Below are positions 9,180 to 18,302 of a stretch of 64,000 bases of DNA, in pieces. Positions within the stretch are counted from its first letter, which is position 1; the number at the start of each line of letters is the position of its first letter. The translations under genes were made by a program, and so were the position numbers. This DNA is from JBFMFH01 sp040752275 (GTDB lineage Bacteria; Acidobacteriota; Vicinamibacteria; Vicinamibacterales; JAKQTR01), in NCBI GenBank assembly GCA_040752275.1, contig JBFMFH010000002.1, positions 1 through 64,000 of the forward strand, given 5' to 3'. Below the pieces are notes generated by a model. The model saw nothing but the letters and a program-made list of their open reading frames with translations, did no database searches and was not told the origin of the DNA.

Positions 9180-10042
9180 GCCTGCACCACCAGTCGCTCG
9201 AGGGCTCGCCGGACGAGCACGCCGACCATGTGGGTCTTGTACTCCTTCGTCGCGCGATGGTCCGTAATCGGCGCGCACTCCTCGCGCGCCGTGCCGGAGG
9301 CCCGCTCGAAGAGCCGCAAGTCAGGCCGTGCTCCGGCCAGCACGGCCTCCGTTCGCGGAGCGCGAACAGGCGTCGGCGCGACCGTCCCGAGGAAGACCCT
9401 CGCGCGCTCGATGATTCCGCCGACCAGCCGGATCCCCACGCTCACGTTGACTGCCGCGATATCGACTTTCGATCGGGGCGAGAACTTGAGGAAGACCGCA
9501 CGCTCGCCCGGCGCCGGCTTGGGAACGAGGATGCGCTCGACGATGTCGCCCAGCTCGAGGGCGGTTCGCCGTGGGCCCCTGAAGAAGTCCTCCAGCGGCA
9601 CGTCGCGTGTTCCTCGGCGGCTTGAGATCCTGACGCGCGCGCCGTACACGAGCAGCGGCGTCGCGGTGTCGGCGCAGGGGGACGCGTTGCAGATGTTGCC
9701 CACCACCGTTCCCTTGGCGCGCGTCTGCGGCGTCGCGAGATCCCTGATGGCATCCGACAGGGCCACATAGTGCTCGCGTGTCGCGGGAAAGACGCGGACA
9801 TCTTCGAGCAGGGCCGTCGCGCCGATGTTCAAACCCTCCGTGTCGTCGTACGCCAGCCCGTCCAGCCCCGGCACGCGCTTCAGCCAGATGAGATGACTGC
9901 AGGTCCTCCGCCCCAGCTTGAGTGAGGGCAGCACATCCGTACCCCCGGCCATGAGCATCGCCGCCCCGGCGTGCTCATCGAGGAGATCGAACACCTCCTC
10001 AAGCGATGTCGGTACGTGGAAGTCGAAATCGGGGAGCCTCAC
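9176..10042 (-). CDS. Molybdenum hydroxylase FAD-binding (medium) subunit
   Basis: A 288-residue FAD subunit of the CoxM/XdhB type. It has the two flavin loops: LMAGGTDVLPSLKLG near residue 30-45 and GNICNASPCADTATPLL near residue 110-125. There is no 4Fe-4S insertion of the HcrB kind, so the electron path is the ordinary 2Fe-2S/FAD one. The GTG at 10042 overlaps the stop of the 2Fe-2S gene by four bases (GTGA); the longer frame upstream lies inside that gene and is not used. Part of a three-gene minus-strand operon. Confidence 0.93.
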   Translation of the reverse strand: MRLPDFDFHVPTSLEEVFDLLDEHAGAAMLMAGGTDVLPSLKLGRRTCSHLIWLKRVPGLDGLAYDDTEGLNIGATALLEDVRVFPATREHYVALSDAIRDLATPQTRAKGTVVGNICNASPCADTATPLLVYGARVRISSRRGTRDVPLEDFFRGPRRTALELGDIVERILVPKPAPGERAVFLKFSPRSKVDIAAVNVSVGIRLVGGIIERARVFLGTVAPTPVRAPRTEAVLAGARPDLRLFERASGTAREECAPITDHRATKEYKTHMVGVLVRRALERLVVQA

Positions 10043-10515
10043 GGCCTGCACCTCGAGGTGCAGGACGACACCGCCCCGACGATCTTCGTGTACCCGGTGC
10101 AGCGGCACAGGTTGCCGCCGAGTTCATGGCGGATGTCCTCCTCGGTGGCGTCGGGTGCCCGCTCGAGCAGATGGACCGAGGACATGACCATGCCGGGCGT
10201 GCAGAAACCGCACTGGATGGCGCCGTGCTCGACGAAGGCCCGCTGCACACGGTGGAGTTCCGTGCCGGATGGCGCAATCCCCTCGATGGTCCGGACCTCT
10301 TGGGCGTCCGCCTCGATCGCCAGCGTCAGGCAGGAATTGACCGGCCGGCCGTTCAGCAAGACGGTACAGGCCCCGCAGTCGCCTGTCTCGCAACCGACCT
10401 TCGTCCCGGTCAGCCGCAGATCGTCGCGCAGTACCTCGGCCAATGTCCGGTTCGGCTTCACCGCCAAGGAGTGTTCATCGCCGTTGACGACAAGCGTCAC
10501 GATTCGTGTCTTCAT
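10039..10515 (-). CDS. Molybdenum hydroxylase 2Fe-2S (small) subunit
   Basis: A 158-residue subunit with two iron-sulfur sites. The plant-type ferredoxin domain shows GCETGDCGACTVLLNG with its four cysteines, and the C-terminal helical domain shows QCGFCTPGMVMS and LCRCTGY with the second set. It transfers electrons from the Mo subunit to FAD. It is the first gene of the operon; the ATG at 10515 is followed by VTLVVNG, the normal N-terminal strand. The C-terminal tail is rich in Ser, Cys and Arg and overlaps the next gene. Confidence 0.94.
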   Translation of the reverse strand: MKTRIVTLVVNGDEHSLAVKPNRTLAEVLRDDLRLTGTKVGCETGDCGACTVLLNGRPVNSCLTLAIEADAQEVRTIEGIAPSGTELHRVQRAFVEHGAIQCGFCTPGMVMSSVHLLERAPDATEEDIRHELGGNLCRCTGYTKIVGAVSSCTSRCRP

Positions 10516-10858
10516 CGTGGCCGCACGTGTGGAATGTCACCCGGCAGACTACGGCCGGACGAGCGGCGCGTCAAGCGCTGGCACACCACTGGCACGCAGG
10601 CGCCATCATCGCCGGCGGCAGGGCGCCGCGGCGAGACGATAGCGGCCCTCACGGCCCCACTTGAGCGGAACCACCCCAGGCCCGTGCCCCGGTGCCGTGA
10701 ACCGCCGGCCGCCTGGCGCCCGACTTGTCCTGCCCCGGTTCGATCCGATAGCATGCCAAGCGTTCGGTAGGTCCCCACGCGCCAGAGCGAAGTGGACGGC
10801 GGGCCCCTTCGCGTACTCGGCGTTCACCTTTCCGAGGGCCCGTCACACCCGACATCCC
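10516..10858. other. Intergenic region between divergent molybdenum hydroxylase operon and sucC
   Basis: Very GC-rich stretch that must hold the promoters for both directions. I see no clear -10 hexamer, RNA gene or riboswitch. The sucC frame is open upstream to 10661 but without family similarity. Confidence 0.45.
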
Positions 10859-12019
10859 GTGAAAATCCACGAATACCAGGGTAAGGCGATTCTCGCCAGG
10901 TACGGCGTCCCGGTGCCGCGCGGTGACGTCGCCTTCAACGCAGACGAGGGCGTCAAGATCGCGCAGCGGCTCGGGCTTCCCGTCGTGGTCAAGGCTCAGA
11001 TTCACGCCGGCGGCCGCGGCAAAGGCGGCGGCGTGAAGGTGGCCAGGACGATGGAGGAGGTCGAGAAGCAGACGGCCGCGATGCTGGGCATGAAGCTGGT
11101 CACGCACCAGACCGGACCCGAGGGAAGGGTCGTCCAACGCGTGCTCGTCGAACAGGGCGTCACAATCGCCCGCGAGCTGTACCTCGGCCTCGTGCTCGAC
11201 CGCGCCGCCCAGCGCCCCGTGCTGATGGCCAGTCCGGCCGGCGGCATGGAGATCGAGAAGGTCGCCGAGGAGACACCGCACCTCATCTTCAAGGAGTACA
11301 TCCACCCGACGGCCGGCTTTGAGCCGTTCCAGGCCAAGAAGCTCGCCTTCGCCCTTGGCCTCCAGGGTCCGGCTGTCGGCCAGGCGGTGAAGATGATGAC
11401 GGCGCTCTACGAGGCCTTCACGGCCAACGATGCCTCGCTCGTCGAGATCAACCCGCTCATCGTTACCGGCGACGGCAACCTGCTCGCCCTCGACGCCAAG
11501 ATGAACTTCGACGACAACGCGCTCTACCGGCATCCGGGGCTGCGCGAGTTGCGCGACCTGAGCGAAGAGGACCCGCTCGAGGTCGAGGCCTCGAAGTTCT
11601 CGCTGAACTACATCCGCCTCGACGGAACCATCGGCTGCATGGTGAACGGCGCCGGCCTCGCCATGGCGACGATGGACATCATCAAGCTGGCGGGCGGCGA
11701 ACCGGCCAACTTCCTCGATGTCGGCGGAGGCGCGACGGCGGAGCAGATCCGCAACGCGTTCAAGATCCTCATGTCCGACACCAACGTGAAGGCTGTGCTC
11801 ATCAACATCTTCGGCGGCATTCTGCGCTGCGACGTCCTCTCCGAGGGAGTGATCGCGGCCGTCAAGGAACTCTCGGTCAAGGTGCCCATCGTCATTCGTA
11901 TGGAGGGGACGAACGTCGAGACGGGCAAGAAGATGCTCATGGAGAGCGGCTTGAACTTCTCCACGGCCGACACGATGGCCGAGGCCGCGACGAAGGTCGT
12001 CGCGCTCGCGCGCGGGTGA
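10859..12019 (+). CDS. sucC: Succinyl-CoA synthetase (ADP-forming) beta subunit
   Basis: A 386-residue ATP-grasp subunit that with SucD converts succinyl-CoA, ADP and phosphate into succinate, CoA and ATP in the TCA cycle. It begins KIHEYQGKAILARYGVP, the canonical N-terminus, so the GTG at 10859 is the start. The ATP-grasp motif KAQIHAGGRGKGGGVK, the metal-site segment LVEINPLIV and the C-terminal NIFGGILRCDVL are all present, and length is normal. sucD follows after nine bases, so the two are co-transcribed. Confidence 0.97.
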   Translation: MKIHEYQGKAILARYGVPVPRGDVAFNADEGVKIAQRLGLPVVVKAQIHAGGRGKGGGVKVARTMEEVEKQTAAMLGMKLVTHQTGPEGRVVQRVLVEQGVTIARELYLGLVLDRAAQRPVLMASPAGGMEIEKVAEETPHLIFKEYIHPTAGFEPFQAKKLAFALGLQGPAVGQAVKMMTALYEAFTANDASLVEINPLIVTGDGNLLALDAKMNFDDNALYRHPGLRELRDLSEEDPLEVEASKFSLNYIRLDGTIGCMVNGAGLAMATMDIIKLAGGEPANFLDVGGGATAEQIRNAFKILMSDTNVKAVLINIFGGILRCDVLSEGVIAAVKELSVKVPIVIRMEGTNVETGKKMLMESGLNFSTADTMAEAATKVVALARG

Positions 12020-12028
12020 GGGGGCAAC

Positions 12029-12901
12029 ATGGCAGTCCTGATTGACACGTCGACACGCCTGCTGGTGCAGGGCCTCACCGGGCGCGAGGGCACGTTCCAC
12101 GCCAAGGCCGCCGCGGCCTACGGCACAACCGTCGTCGGGGGCGTGACCCCCGGCAAGGGTGGCACGACCCACGAGGGATGGCCCATCTTCAACACCGTGG
12201 CCGAAGGCGTCGAGAAGGCAGGCGCCAACGCGACCGTCATCTTCGTGCCGCCGCCCTTCTCGGCCGATGCGATTCTCGAGGCGGCCGACGCCGGTGTGGG
12301 CCTGGCGGTGTGCATCACGGAGGGCATCCCGACGCTCGACATGATGAAGGTCATGGCCGTGCTGAAGGAGAAGAAGACGCGCCTGGTCGGGCCGAACTGC
12401 CCGGGCGTGATCTCGGCAGGCCGCGCCAAAGCCGGCATCATTCCTGGTCACATCTGCAAGGAAGGCCGCGTCGGGATTGTCTCGCGCAGCGGCACGCTGA
12501 CCTACGAGGCGATTCACCAGTTGACGCTGCTGGGGCTCGGGCAGACCACCTGCATCGGCATCGGCGGCGATCCGCTCATCGGTACCAACTTCATCGACGC
12601 GCTGGCGCTCTTCAACGCAGACCCCGAGACCGAGGGCATCGTCCTTATTGGCGAGATCGGCGGCAGTGCCGAGGAAGAGGCCGCGGCGTTCATCAAGGAC
12701 AACATCAAGAAGCCCGTCGTCAGCTTCATCTGTGGGCAGACGGCGCCTCCGGGACGACGGATGGGTCACGCCGGCGCGATCATCGCCGGCGGCAAGGGTA
12801 CGGCGGCCGAGAAGATGGCGGCGCTCACCGCGGCCGGTGTCCGCGTCGTCAAGAGCCCCGCCGATATCGGGCAGGCGATGGCGGGAGCGCTGAAGAAGTA
12901 G
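12029..12901 (+). CDS. sucD: Succinyl-CoA synthetase alpha subunit
   Basis: A 290-residue subunit carrying the CoA-binding Rossmann domain and the phosphohistidine. GREGTFHAK and VGGVTPGKGGTTHEG mark the N-terminal CoA site, GPNCPGVISAG the central domain, and GRRMGHAGAIIAGGKGTA contains the catalytic His (GHAGA) that is phosphorylated. Length and motif order are normal. It follows sucC in the same operon. Confidence 0.97.
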   Translation: MAVLIDTSTRLLVQGLTGREGTFHAKAAAAYGTTVVGGVTPGKGGTTHEGWPIFNTVAEGVEKAGANATVIFVPPPFSADAILEAADAGVGLAVCITEGIPTLDMMKVMAVLKEKKTRLVGPNCPGVISAGRAKAGIIPGHICKEGRVGIVSRSGTLTYEAIHQLTLLGLGQTTCIGIGGDPLIGTNFIDALALFNADPETEGIVLIGEIGGSAEEEAAAFIKDNIKKPVVSFICGQTAPPGRRMGHAGAIIAGGKGTAAEKMAALTAAGVRVVKSPADIGQAMAGALKK

Positions 12902-12910
12902 AAACGAGCC

Positions 12911-12997
12911 ATGCCCGAGCCTTACCGCAGGATGGCGACGTGGTACGAGATTGAGGGCAGCAACTTCGGCCTCTTCCTGGCGCGGACGGGCGCATGA
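12911..12997 (+). CDS. 28-residue ORF coupled to the YgbA-like gene
   Basis: A short ORF (MPEPYRRMATWYEIEGSN, then FGLFLARTGA) lies nine bases after sucD, and its TGA overlaps the ATG of the next gene in an ATGA arrangement, the same spacing used by real gene pairs in this genome. The peptide is of ordinary composition. It could be a small coupled protein, a leader that delivers ribosomes to the next gene, or the tail of a lost gene. I recognise no family. Confidence 0.35.
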   Translation: MPEPYRRMATWYEIEGSNFGLFLARTGA

Positions 12998-13392
12998 GCG
13001 TTCCCCGCCCGATCGCGACCGAGAAGAAGACCGTCGCCGCGATGGTGCGGATCTACTGTGCCGGGCACCACGACGGCGCGGAGGCCCTCTGCCCGGCGTG
13101 CGAGACCCTTCAGCGGTACTCGCACGCCCGCCTGGACGCGTGCCCGTACGGTGCCGACAAGCCCACGTGCAAGGCCTGCCCGATCCACTGCTACAAGCCC
13201 GCGGAGCGCGAGGCGATGCGCGAGGTCATGCGTTTCGCGGGACCGCGGATGATGTGGCGGCATCCCTGGCTGTCGGTCGTCCACCTCTGGAAGGAACGGT
13301 TCAACAAGACGCCGAGGAAGCGGAAGGGCACGAACAGGGCTGTCGCGCCATGCGCTTCCGGGCGTTCGTCCGGGCATCGCGGCCGGGCTTGA
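12994..13392 (+). CDS. YgbA/nitrous-oxide-stimulated-promoter family protein
   Basis: A 132-residue protein with the family's cysteine-rich core: YCAGHH, CPACETLQRYSHARLDACPY and CKACPIHCYKP, seven to eight cysteines that could bind a metal or Fe-S cluster. Homologues (PF11756) are often controlled by NO-responsive regulators; the biochemical role is unknown. The C-terminal 20 residues are Arg/Gly/Ser rich and may be frame read-out. Its TGA overlaps the next ATG. Confidence 0.75.
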   Translation: MSVPRPIATEKKTVAAMVRIYCAGHHDGAEALCPACETLQRYSHARLDACPYGADKPTCKACPIHCYKPAEREAMREVMRFAGPRMMWRHPWLSVVHLWKERFNKTPRKRKGTNRAVAPCASGRSSGHRGRA

Positions 13393-14324
13393 TGCGCATG
13401 TTGCGCCGGGTGGCGTCCACGATCGCGGTCATCGCGCTCCTGGCGTGCGCCGGGTGCGAACGGCAGGGAACGGCGGGCGCCGCGTCCACTTCTCCCAGCC
13501 CGACGCCGACTCCGGTTCCGGCGAGCGGCGCGCCGTGCACGGCACGCCCGAACCCGGCCCCCGGTCCGGTGACCGATCCCAACGGCCCGCTGTTTCATCA
13601 GATCGTCGTCGCGCAGACGACCGACGGCCTCACGTTGACTGACGCGCGAATCGTGCAGCCGTCGGCCTCGGTGCCCGACGGCGTCCGGGCCGCCGACGGC
13701 CGGACTCTCGTGTATTACGTCAACGGGGCCCAACACGGCATCTGGGTTGGCGATGCGACCGGAGACGGATGGGCGGCGATCAGCCCCATTTCAATCGACG
13801 GCGTGCGCGATCCGCTCGGCGTGGTCGACCCCGACGCGTACCGCGTGGGGGATCGGATCCGTCTGGCGTACCTCGCGAATTTCACCAGCCAGGCCGAGCG
13901 CGCCATCTGCCTGGCCGAGTCGGACGATGGCGTGTCGTTCCGCACGCTGGGGATGGCCGTCGATCTGCGCGCCGCGGAAACCATGACCGACCCTTCGGTG
14001 ATTCAGCTTCCGAATGGGTCGTGGCTGATGGCACTGTCGGCCGGTCAGTCGACAGTGCTGGCGCGATCGGGGGACGGGACGACGTTCACCCTCGGGGAGC
14101 GGCTGACCTTCGGCGGCGTTCCCGAACTTGCCCGAGAAGCCGACGGCACGATCCGACTCTATGTCTGTGCCGGCGGAATCGTGGCCTACCGATCCGCCGA
14201 CGCCGCCGCGACATGGCAACGCGAGCAGACCGTCGTATCCAGAGGGCCCAACGGTTCGATGCTCGCCTGCGATCCGAGCCGGGTCGCCGGAACGAATACC
14301 TTCGTGTTCAAGACCGGGATGTGA
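13392..14324 (+). CDS. Lipoprotein with sialidase-like beta-propeller repeats
   Basis: A 310-residue exported lipoprotein. The N-terminus MRMLRRVASTIAVIALLACA ends in a lipobox (ACAGC), followed by a Ser/Pro/Thr linker. The mature part has repeated blades with the pattern DGVSF, GDGTTF and SADAAATW, close to the Asp-box-like repeats of sialidase and glycosyl-hydrolase propellers. No catalytic residues can be named, so an enzymatic role is uncertain. It overlaps the preceding stop by one base (TGATG). Confidence 0.65.
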   Translation: MRMLRRVASTIAVIALLACAGCERQGTAGAASTSPSPTPTPVPASGAPCTARPNPAPGPVTDPNGPLFHQIVVAQTTDGLTLTDARIVQPSASVPDGVRAADGRTLVYYVNGAQHGIWVGDATGDGWAAISPISIDGVRDPLGVVDPDAYRVGDRIRLAYLANFTSQAERAICLAESDDGVSFRTLGMAVDLRAAETMTDPSVIQLPNGSWLMALSAGQSTVLARSGDGTTFTLGERLTFGGVPELAREADGTIRLYVCAGGIVAYRSADAAATWQREQTVVSRGPNGSMLACDPSRVAGTNTFVFKTGM

Positions 14325-14359
14325 AGCAGGCGCAGGTCCGCCCGCCGCCTGGCCCGGGG

Positions 14360-16762
14360 CTACTTCGACGTCACGTGCAGGTAGACCGAATGGCGGCCGT
14401 AGGTCTCGAAGAACGGCTTGAGCACGGCATCGCCAATACGGAAACGAAGGGCCGCCGGGTCGCCGGCGATCGACTTCCCGATGTCGCTGGCGTCGAGCGT
14501 CACGTTCCTCCAGTCCGTGCGCGGTCCTGATTCCTCGGCGGCCAGCAACACCGGACCGTAGAAGAGGCTCGCCACGTTCGGCTGATCGACGACGGGCTCC
14601 AGGTAGAAGTGGAACGGCATCCGGAGCTCAATCGTGTCGTGGTCACGCCAGTTCCTCGAGAGCGTCAGGTAGGTGCCCGGTACCGCCTTCACCGGCTCCT
14701 CACGGCCGTTGATCTTCACGAAGAAGCCCCGCGTTGCCCAGTGCGGCACGCGGATCGCGACGTCGAAGCGGCCGCCCCCGCTTACTGTGAGCCGCGTCGT
14801 GTCCGAGTACGGGTAGTCGGTCGCCTGCCTAATCACGACCTTCCGCTCGCTCCAGTTCAGCGTCGAGGGGACAAAGAGGTTCACGTAGAGCCTGGCGTTG
14901 TCGGCGCTCCTGAAGTAGATCGAGTCCTGCAGTTTGGTGTTGCTTTCGAGGGCTGTGCCGTTGCAGCAGGTGAAGCCGGTCATGTCGGGGTTGGTGAACC
15001 GCTTCTGCGCACCGGGATTGAGCGGGACGTGGTACGTGTTCCCGGCATCGTGCTCGGCCACCGACGCCAGGATGTGGTTGTAGAGCCCACGCTCGTAGTG
15101 ATCCATGTAGCTGCCGCCCTGATCGAACATGAAGAGCTGGCGATCGAGCTTCAGCAGATTGTAGGTGGCGCAGGTCTCGTTCTGGCCGCCAGGTGCGAAC
15201 CCGTTCTCCCACAGCGAGTCCGGCTCGGCGGTGAAGCACTCCGCGTTGTTCGGGGTGCGGGCGCCGGCCACGCCGCCGATGCTGTACATGTAGCGGTCGG
15301 TCACCATGCGCCAGAAGTTCGTGGCGATCAGGTAGTAGGGCAGCTCGAGCGTGTTGCGGAACGTCTCGATCGCCCCGGTGATCTGCGGGATGTGCTGGTT
15401 GGCGTGCTTGCCGCGGATGGTGTCGACGTTCTTCGCCAGGCCGTGGTCGTGGCCGGCGTTGCCGAAGAAGAAGGCGGTGTTGTCGAAGAGCTTCGCGCAG
15501 TCGAGGTACTGCCGGTCGCCCGTCAGCCGGTGAAGGCGTGCCATCACCTCGTTCATGCCGCCGTACTCACCAGCAATGTAGCGGTTCCACATGCTGATGC
15601 GCGTCTCGCCCGGCAACGCCTTGAGCCGGGCGTACACCCAGGCGCCCATGCCCTTGGCCACATCCAGTGCCTTCGCGTTGCCGCCGACTTCATAGCAGTC
15701 GAGCAGCCCGGCGAGGATCTTGTGCAGCGTGTAGTACGGCGCCCAGATCTGGCTGTCTTGCGTGCCGTAGGTGGCGCCCCGCTCGAGCATGATGAACTGG
15801 TCGGGCGGGTAGGCGCTGATGAATCCGACGCCCCAGTTCCAGTAGTCCGTGCGAATGGCGCCGGCGCGGAAGTTCGAGTCGTAGCCCGCGCGGCCGGAGC
15901 CAGGAGGGACGGCCGTCGGGTCCGCCACGAACGGACCGCCTGCTTCAGCGGGCCTCCCAGACCTCCGCGACAGATCGTAAATCGTGTCGATCATGTCGTT
16001 CATCTTGTGAAGGAAGTCGGCGCGCAGCGCTTCCTCGTACGTCGTGCTCGCGTAGGCCTGGGCAAGGGCACTCAGATAGTGGCCGGTTGCATGGCCCCTC
16101 AGCCTTGTCGTCTGGCTGTCCCACCCTTCGAGCGGCTTCACGCCTCCAGGCTGCGGCTGCCCGAACGCGTCCCGGAAGGTGTACAGGAAGCTGTCGGGAT
16201 TGGTGGCGGCGAGCCCTCGGATGAACTTGTCCCGGTTCCTGATGAACGGCGTGTCTCGGCCTTTCGTGTCCCGCTCGAGCACGACCCGGTCCAAGGGAAA
16301 CGACTCGACCGTGCGGCTCGGGACGGCGACCCTTGCCGGGACAGGCTTCACAGTAACCACGGCCTTCGGTTCGAACGCCGTTCCGGGCACCCTGCCGGTG
16401 ACGGTGTAAGTGCCGGGCGCGAGAACCTCGCTGTTGTCCCTGGGGGCCGGCCAGATCACGCGAACCTCCGGGCCGGGGGCGTTGCCGCGGTACACCGCCG
16501 GGACCGTGGGCGGCAGATGTGGCAGCGTTCCGAGAATCGTATCGACCGCGACATCGGGCACGCGCTCGATCCGCGACGCCAGCGGCGATTCCTTGGGGAT
16601 GGCCGCATTGGAGATGACCGGGGCTGCTCCGCGTCCTCCAGCCTGCCGGCTCGACGGCGCGTTCAGGAACTGATCGCCCTCGACGGCCAGGCTTCTCGTG
16701 GTGGCAGCCGGGAAGACCGACGATAGGGTGAGGAGCAACGCGAGGAAGATCCGGTTGATCAT
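14360..16762 (-). CDS. GH127/DUF1680 family glycoside hydrolase (beta-L-arabinofuranosidase-like)
   Basis: An 800-residue exported protein. It begins MINRIFLALLLTLSSVFPA, a signal peptide, then a short Ig-like strand segment (GTYTVTGRVPGTAFEPK) and a large alpha/alpha-barrel. The zinc and nucleophile residues known from GH127 are visible: NNAECFT (Glu and Cys) and GFTCCNGTALES (Cys pair, the second position corresponding to the catalytic cysteine). A C-terminal jelly-roll follows. It probably removes L-arabinofuranose from plant-type glycans or glycoproteins. The frame is open upstream through a nucleotidyltransferase-like remnant, but the signal peptide fixes the start at 16762. Confidence 0.88.
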   Translation of the reverse strand: MINRIFLALLLTLSSVFPAATTRSLAVEGDQFLNAPSSRQAGGRGAAPVISNAAIPKESPLASRIERVPDVAVDTILGTLPHLPPTVPAVYRGNAPGPEVRVIWPAPRDNSEVLAPGTYTVTGRVPGTAFEPKAVVTVKPVPARVAVPSRTVESFPLDRVVLERDTKGRDTPFIRNRDKFIRGLAATNPDSFLYTFRDAFGQPQPGGVKPLEGWDSQTTRLRGHATGHYLSALAQAYASTTYEEALRADFLHKMNDMIDTIYDLSRRSGRPAEAGGPFVADPTAVPPGSGRAGYDSNFRAGAIRTDYWNWGVGFISAYPPDQFIMLERGATYGTQDSQIWAPYYTLHKILAGLLDCYEVGGNAKALDVAKGMGAWVYARLKALPGETRISMWNRYIAGEYGGMNEVMARLHRLTGDRQYLDCAKLFDNTAFFFGNAGHDHGLAKNVDTIRGKHANQHIPQITGAIETFRNTLELPYYLIATNFWRMVTDRYMYSIGGVAGARTPNNAECFTAEPDSLWENGFAPGGQNETCATYNLLKLDRQLFMFDQGGSYMDHYERGLYNHILASVAEHDAGNTYHVPLNPGAQKRFTNPDMTGFTCCNGTALESNTKLQDSIYFRSADNARLYVNLFVPSTLNWSERKVVIRQATDYPYSDTTRLTVSGGGRFDVAIRVPHWATRGFFVKINGREEPVKAVPGTYLTLSRNWRDHDTIELRMPFHFYLEPVVDQPNVASLFYGPVLLAAEESGPRTDWRNVTLDASDIGKSIAGDPAALRFRIGDAVLKPFFETYGRHSVYLHVTSK

Positions 16763-16779
16763 CGCTGACTGACTCCGCG

Positions 16780-16921
16780 CGATCGCGTCGCCCCGGGCGT
16801 ACGACCCAAAGAAACGAACCAACACGACCCGCTCGCCGAACCGGCGGCGCAGTCCAGTCACACTCGCCTGAGGCGGTTCGTGGACCGGTGCCGGAAGCCG
16901 TGCACCAGCCACGCTCGTCAT
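16780..16921 (-). pseudogene. Minimal nucleotidyltransferase (MNT) N-terminal remnant
   Basis: From an ATG at 16921 about 50 codons run in frame into the hydrolase gene. They contain LRRRFGERVVLVRFFGSYAR followed by GDAIARSQ, which fits the strand and GS-x-x-RG-x(5)-S start of an NTP_transf_2 domain, but the Asp-x-Asp metal site that should follow is gone and the hydrolase signal peptide begins instead. I read it as a truncated MNT gene whose promoter may now serve the hydrolase. The rest of the 16763-17163 intergenic region shows no gene. Confidence 0.45.
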
Positions 16922-16930
16922 GGTGCGGTC

Positions 16931-16936
16931 ATTGTA
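16931..16936 (-). promoter_or_regulatory. -10 hexamer TACAAT upstream of the MNT remnant and GH127 gene
   Basis: On the minus strand TACAAT ends nine bases before the ATG at 16921, the same geometry as at ndk. No clear -35 box is seen. It may drive the GH127 gene from 170 bp upstream. Confidence 0.4.
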
Positions 16937-17163
16937 CCACCGCCGACATCGGCCCAGATTCGGATGAGTTGGTGCTACTCTAGTCTGACCGGAGCCGGTT
17001 TCGTCACCCACCCTCGCTCGAACTGCAGGGCTGACGCCCTGCACGACGTGGTCATGGAACCGGTTCTTCGGTGCGACCCGGGCGACCTTTCGAGGATCGA
17101 GTCCGGATCCGCCCGTGCCGCCCGAAGCGACGTTCACACCAAGGCTCACGCTGGGGGTGTCAC

Positions 17164-18045
17164 ATGACGTGGTCTCGTGCCTTCGTCGTCCTCATCGTTC
17201 TCCTGATACTTGCCGCACCGGTTGTCGCCCAGAAGGCCCCGCCCGTTGCCGATATCCTCCGCGTCGCCAACGAGTACCTGGCCTCGTATGCCCCGCGCCT
17301 CTCGGGCGTGTCGGTCGAGGAGGAGTACACGCTGCTCGACGTCTCGGGGGGCCGGGTGGTGATGACGCGGCGCATCAACTCCGATGTCGTCCTGCTGAAC
17401 CTCGCCGGCAGGGTCGTCGGCCTGCGCGACCCCTTCTCGGTCGATGACAACCCCCTGCGCGAGCGAACGCCGCGCATCACGTCGCTGCTGGCAAAGCCGA
17501 GCGAGGCGGCGTGGGCCCAGGCACAGGCCTACGCCGGGGAGTCGGTTCGGTACTTCGAGGACGAGCTCATCCTCCGCCTCAACGAGCCAACGCTTACCCT
17601 TCAGTTCGTCGCGCCGGAGAACCAGGCGCGCGTGACCTACAAGGTCGACGGCCGAAAGAAGATCGACGGCGTCGAGACCATCGTGCTGAAGTTCCAGGAG
17701 ACCAAGGTCAAGCCGCCGGACTACATTCTCGACACACCCGGCGCGGCCGTCGCATCAGGCAAGCTCTGGGTCGACCCCGCGACGGGACGGATCCACCGAA
17801 CTGAGCTGTCGATGCAGTCCGACTCGGAGTCCGCGCACATCATCGTGGACTACGCGCGCCACGCCGGGCTCGACCTGTGGCTGCCGTCGTCCATGGTCGG
17901 TACTTACGAGGTGACCGAGCGGGTCGGCCCCGGCATGAGCAACCTGGGGGCCGGCACGCCGGGAATCGCACGCCGCGCGTTCGACTGCCGCGCGAACTAC
18001 TCGAACCCGCGGCTGACGCCGATCGACATGCGCGTGACCAGGTAG
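17164..18045 (+). CDS. Conserved secreted protein of unknown function
   Basis: A 293-residue protein with a cleavable signal (SRAFVVLIVLLILAAPVVAQ). The mature part is a soluble beta-rich domain with ANEYLASYAPRLSGVSVEEE near the start and SGKLWVDPATGRIHRTEL in the second half; the latter recalls the outer-membrane-lipoprotein-sorting (LolA/LolB-like) fold of acidobacterial secreted proteins, where a sheet presents a hydrophobic groove. That link is inference. No enzyme motif is visible. It stands alone between two divergent or well-spaced genes. Confidence 0.7.
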   Translation: MTWSRAFVVLIVLLILAAPVVAQKAPPVADILRVANEYLASYAPRLSGVSVEEEYTLLDVSGGRVVMTRRINSDVVLLNLAGRVVGLRDPFSVDDNPLRERTPRITSLLAKPSEAAWAQAQAYAGESVRYFEDELILRLNEPTLTLQFVAPENQARVTYKVDGRKKIDGVETIVLKFQETKVKPPDYILDTPGAAVASGKLWVDPATGRIHRTELSMQSDSESAHIIVDYARHAGLDLWLPSSMVGTYEVTERVGPGMSNLGAGTPGIARRAFDCRANYSNPRLTPIDMRVTR

Positions 18046-18302
18046 CCGACCGTCCGTGATGCAGTCGGACCCGGTGGTTTGGACGAGTCGCTCGGGCGGC
18101 CGCACGGCCTGCCGCGCCAGAGCCGGGTGTCGTGTCACCGGCTCCGGCGGGCCGCGGCCTGGCTCTCGTCCCGTCTCCCGGCGCCCGATTTGCTATACTT
18201 ACCAGTTTAGTGGGCAATTGACTCTCCTAGCCTGTGGAGTGCGCGTTCCGGCGGGTGGTCCGTCGGGCGGACGCTTCGCGCGTCGTCCTCCAGGATTGAA
18301 GG

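Noticed and set aside
10649..12769. Long minus-strand ORF opposite sucC and sucD
   Set aside because: sucCD are unmistakable; the antisense product has the Asp/Arg/His/Leu-rich composition typical of shadows.
14609..16726. Long plus-strand ORF opposite the GH127 gene
   Set aside because: It lacks family motifs, whereas the minus-strand frame has the GH127 cysteines and a signal peptide.
18194..18199. TATACT as korA promoter
   Set aside because: A fair -10 match about 100 bp upstream of korA, but no -35 box and a long leader without other support; not listed as a feature.
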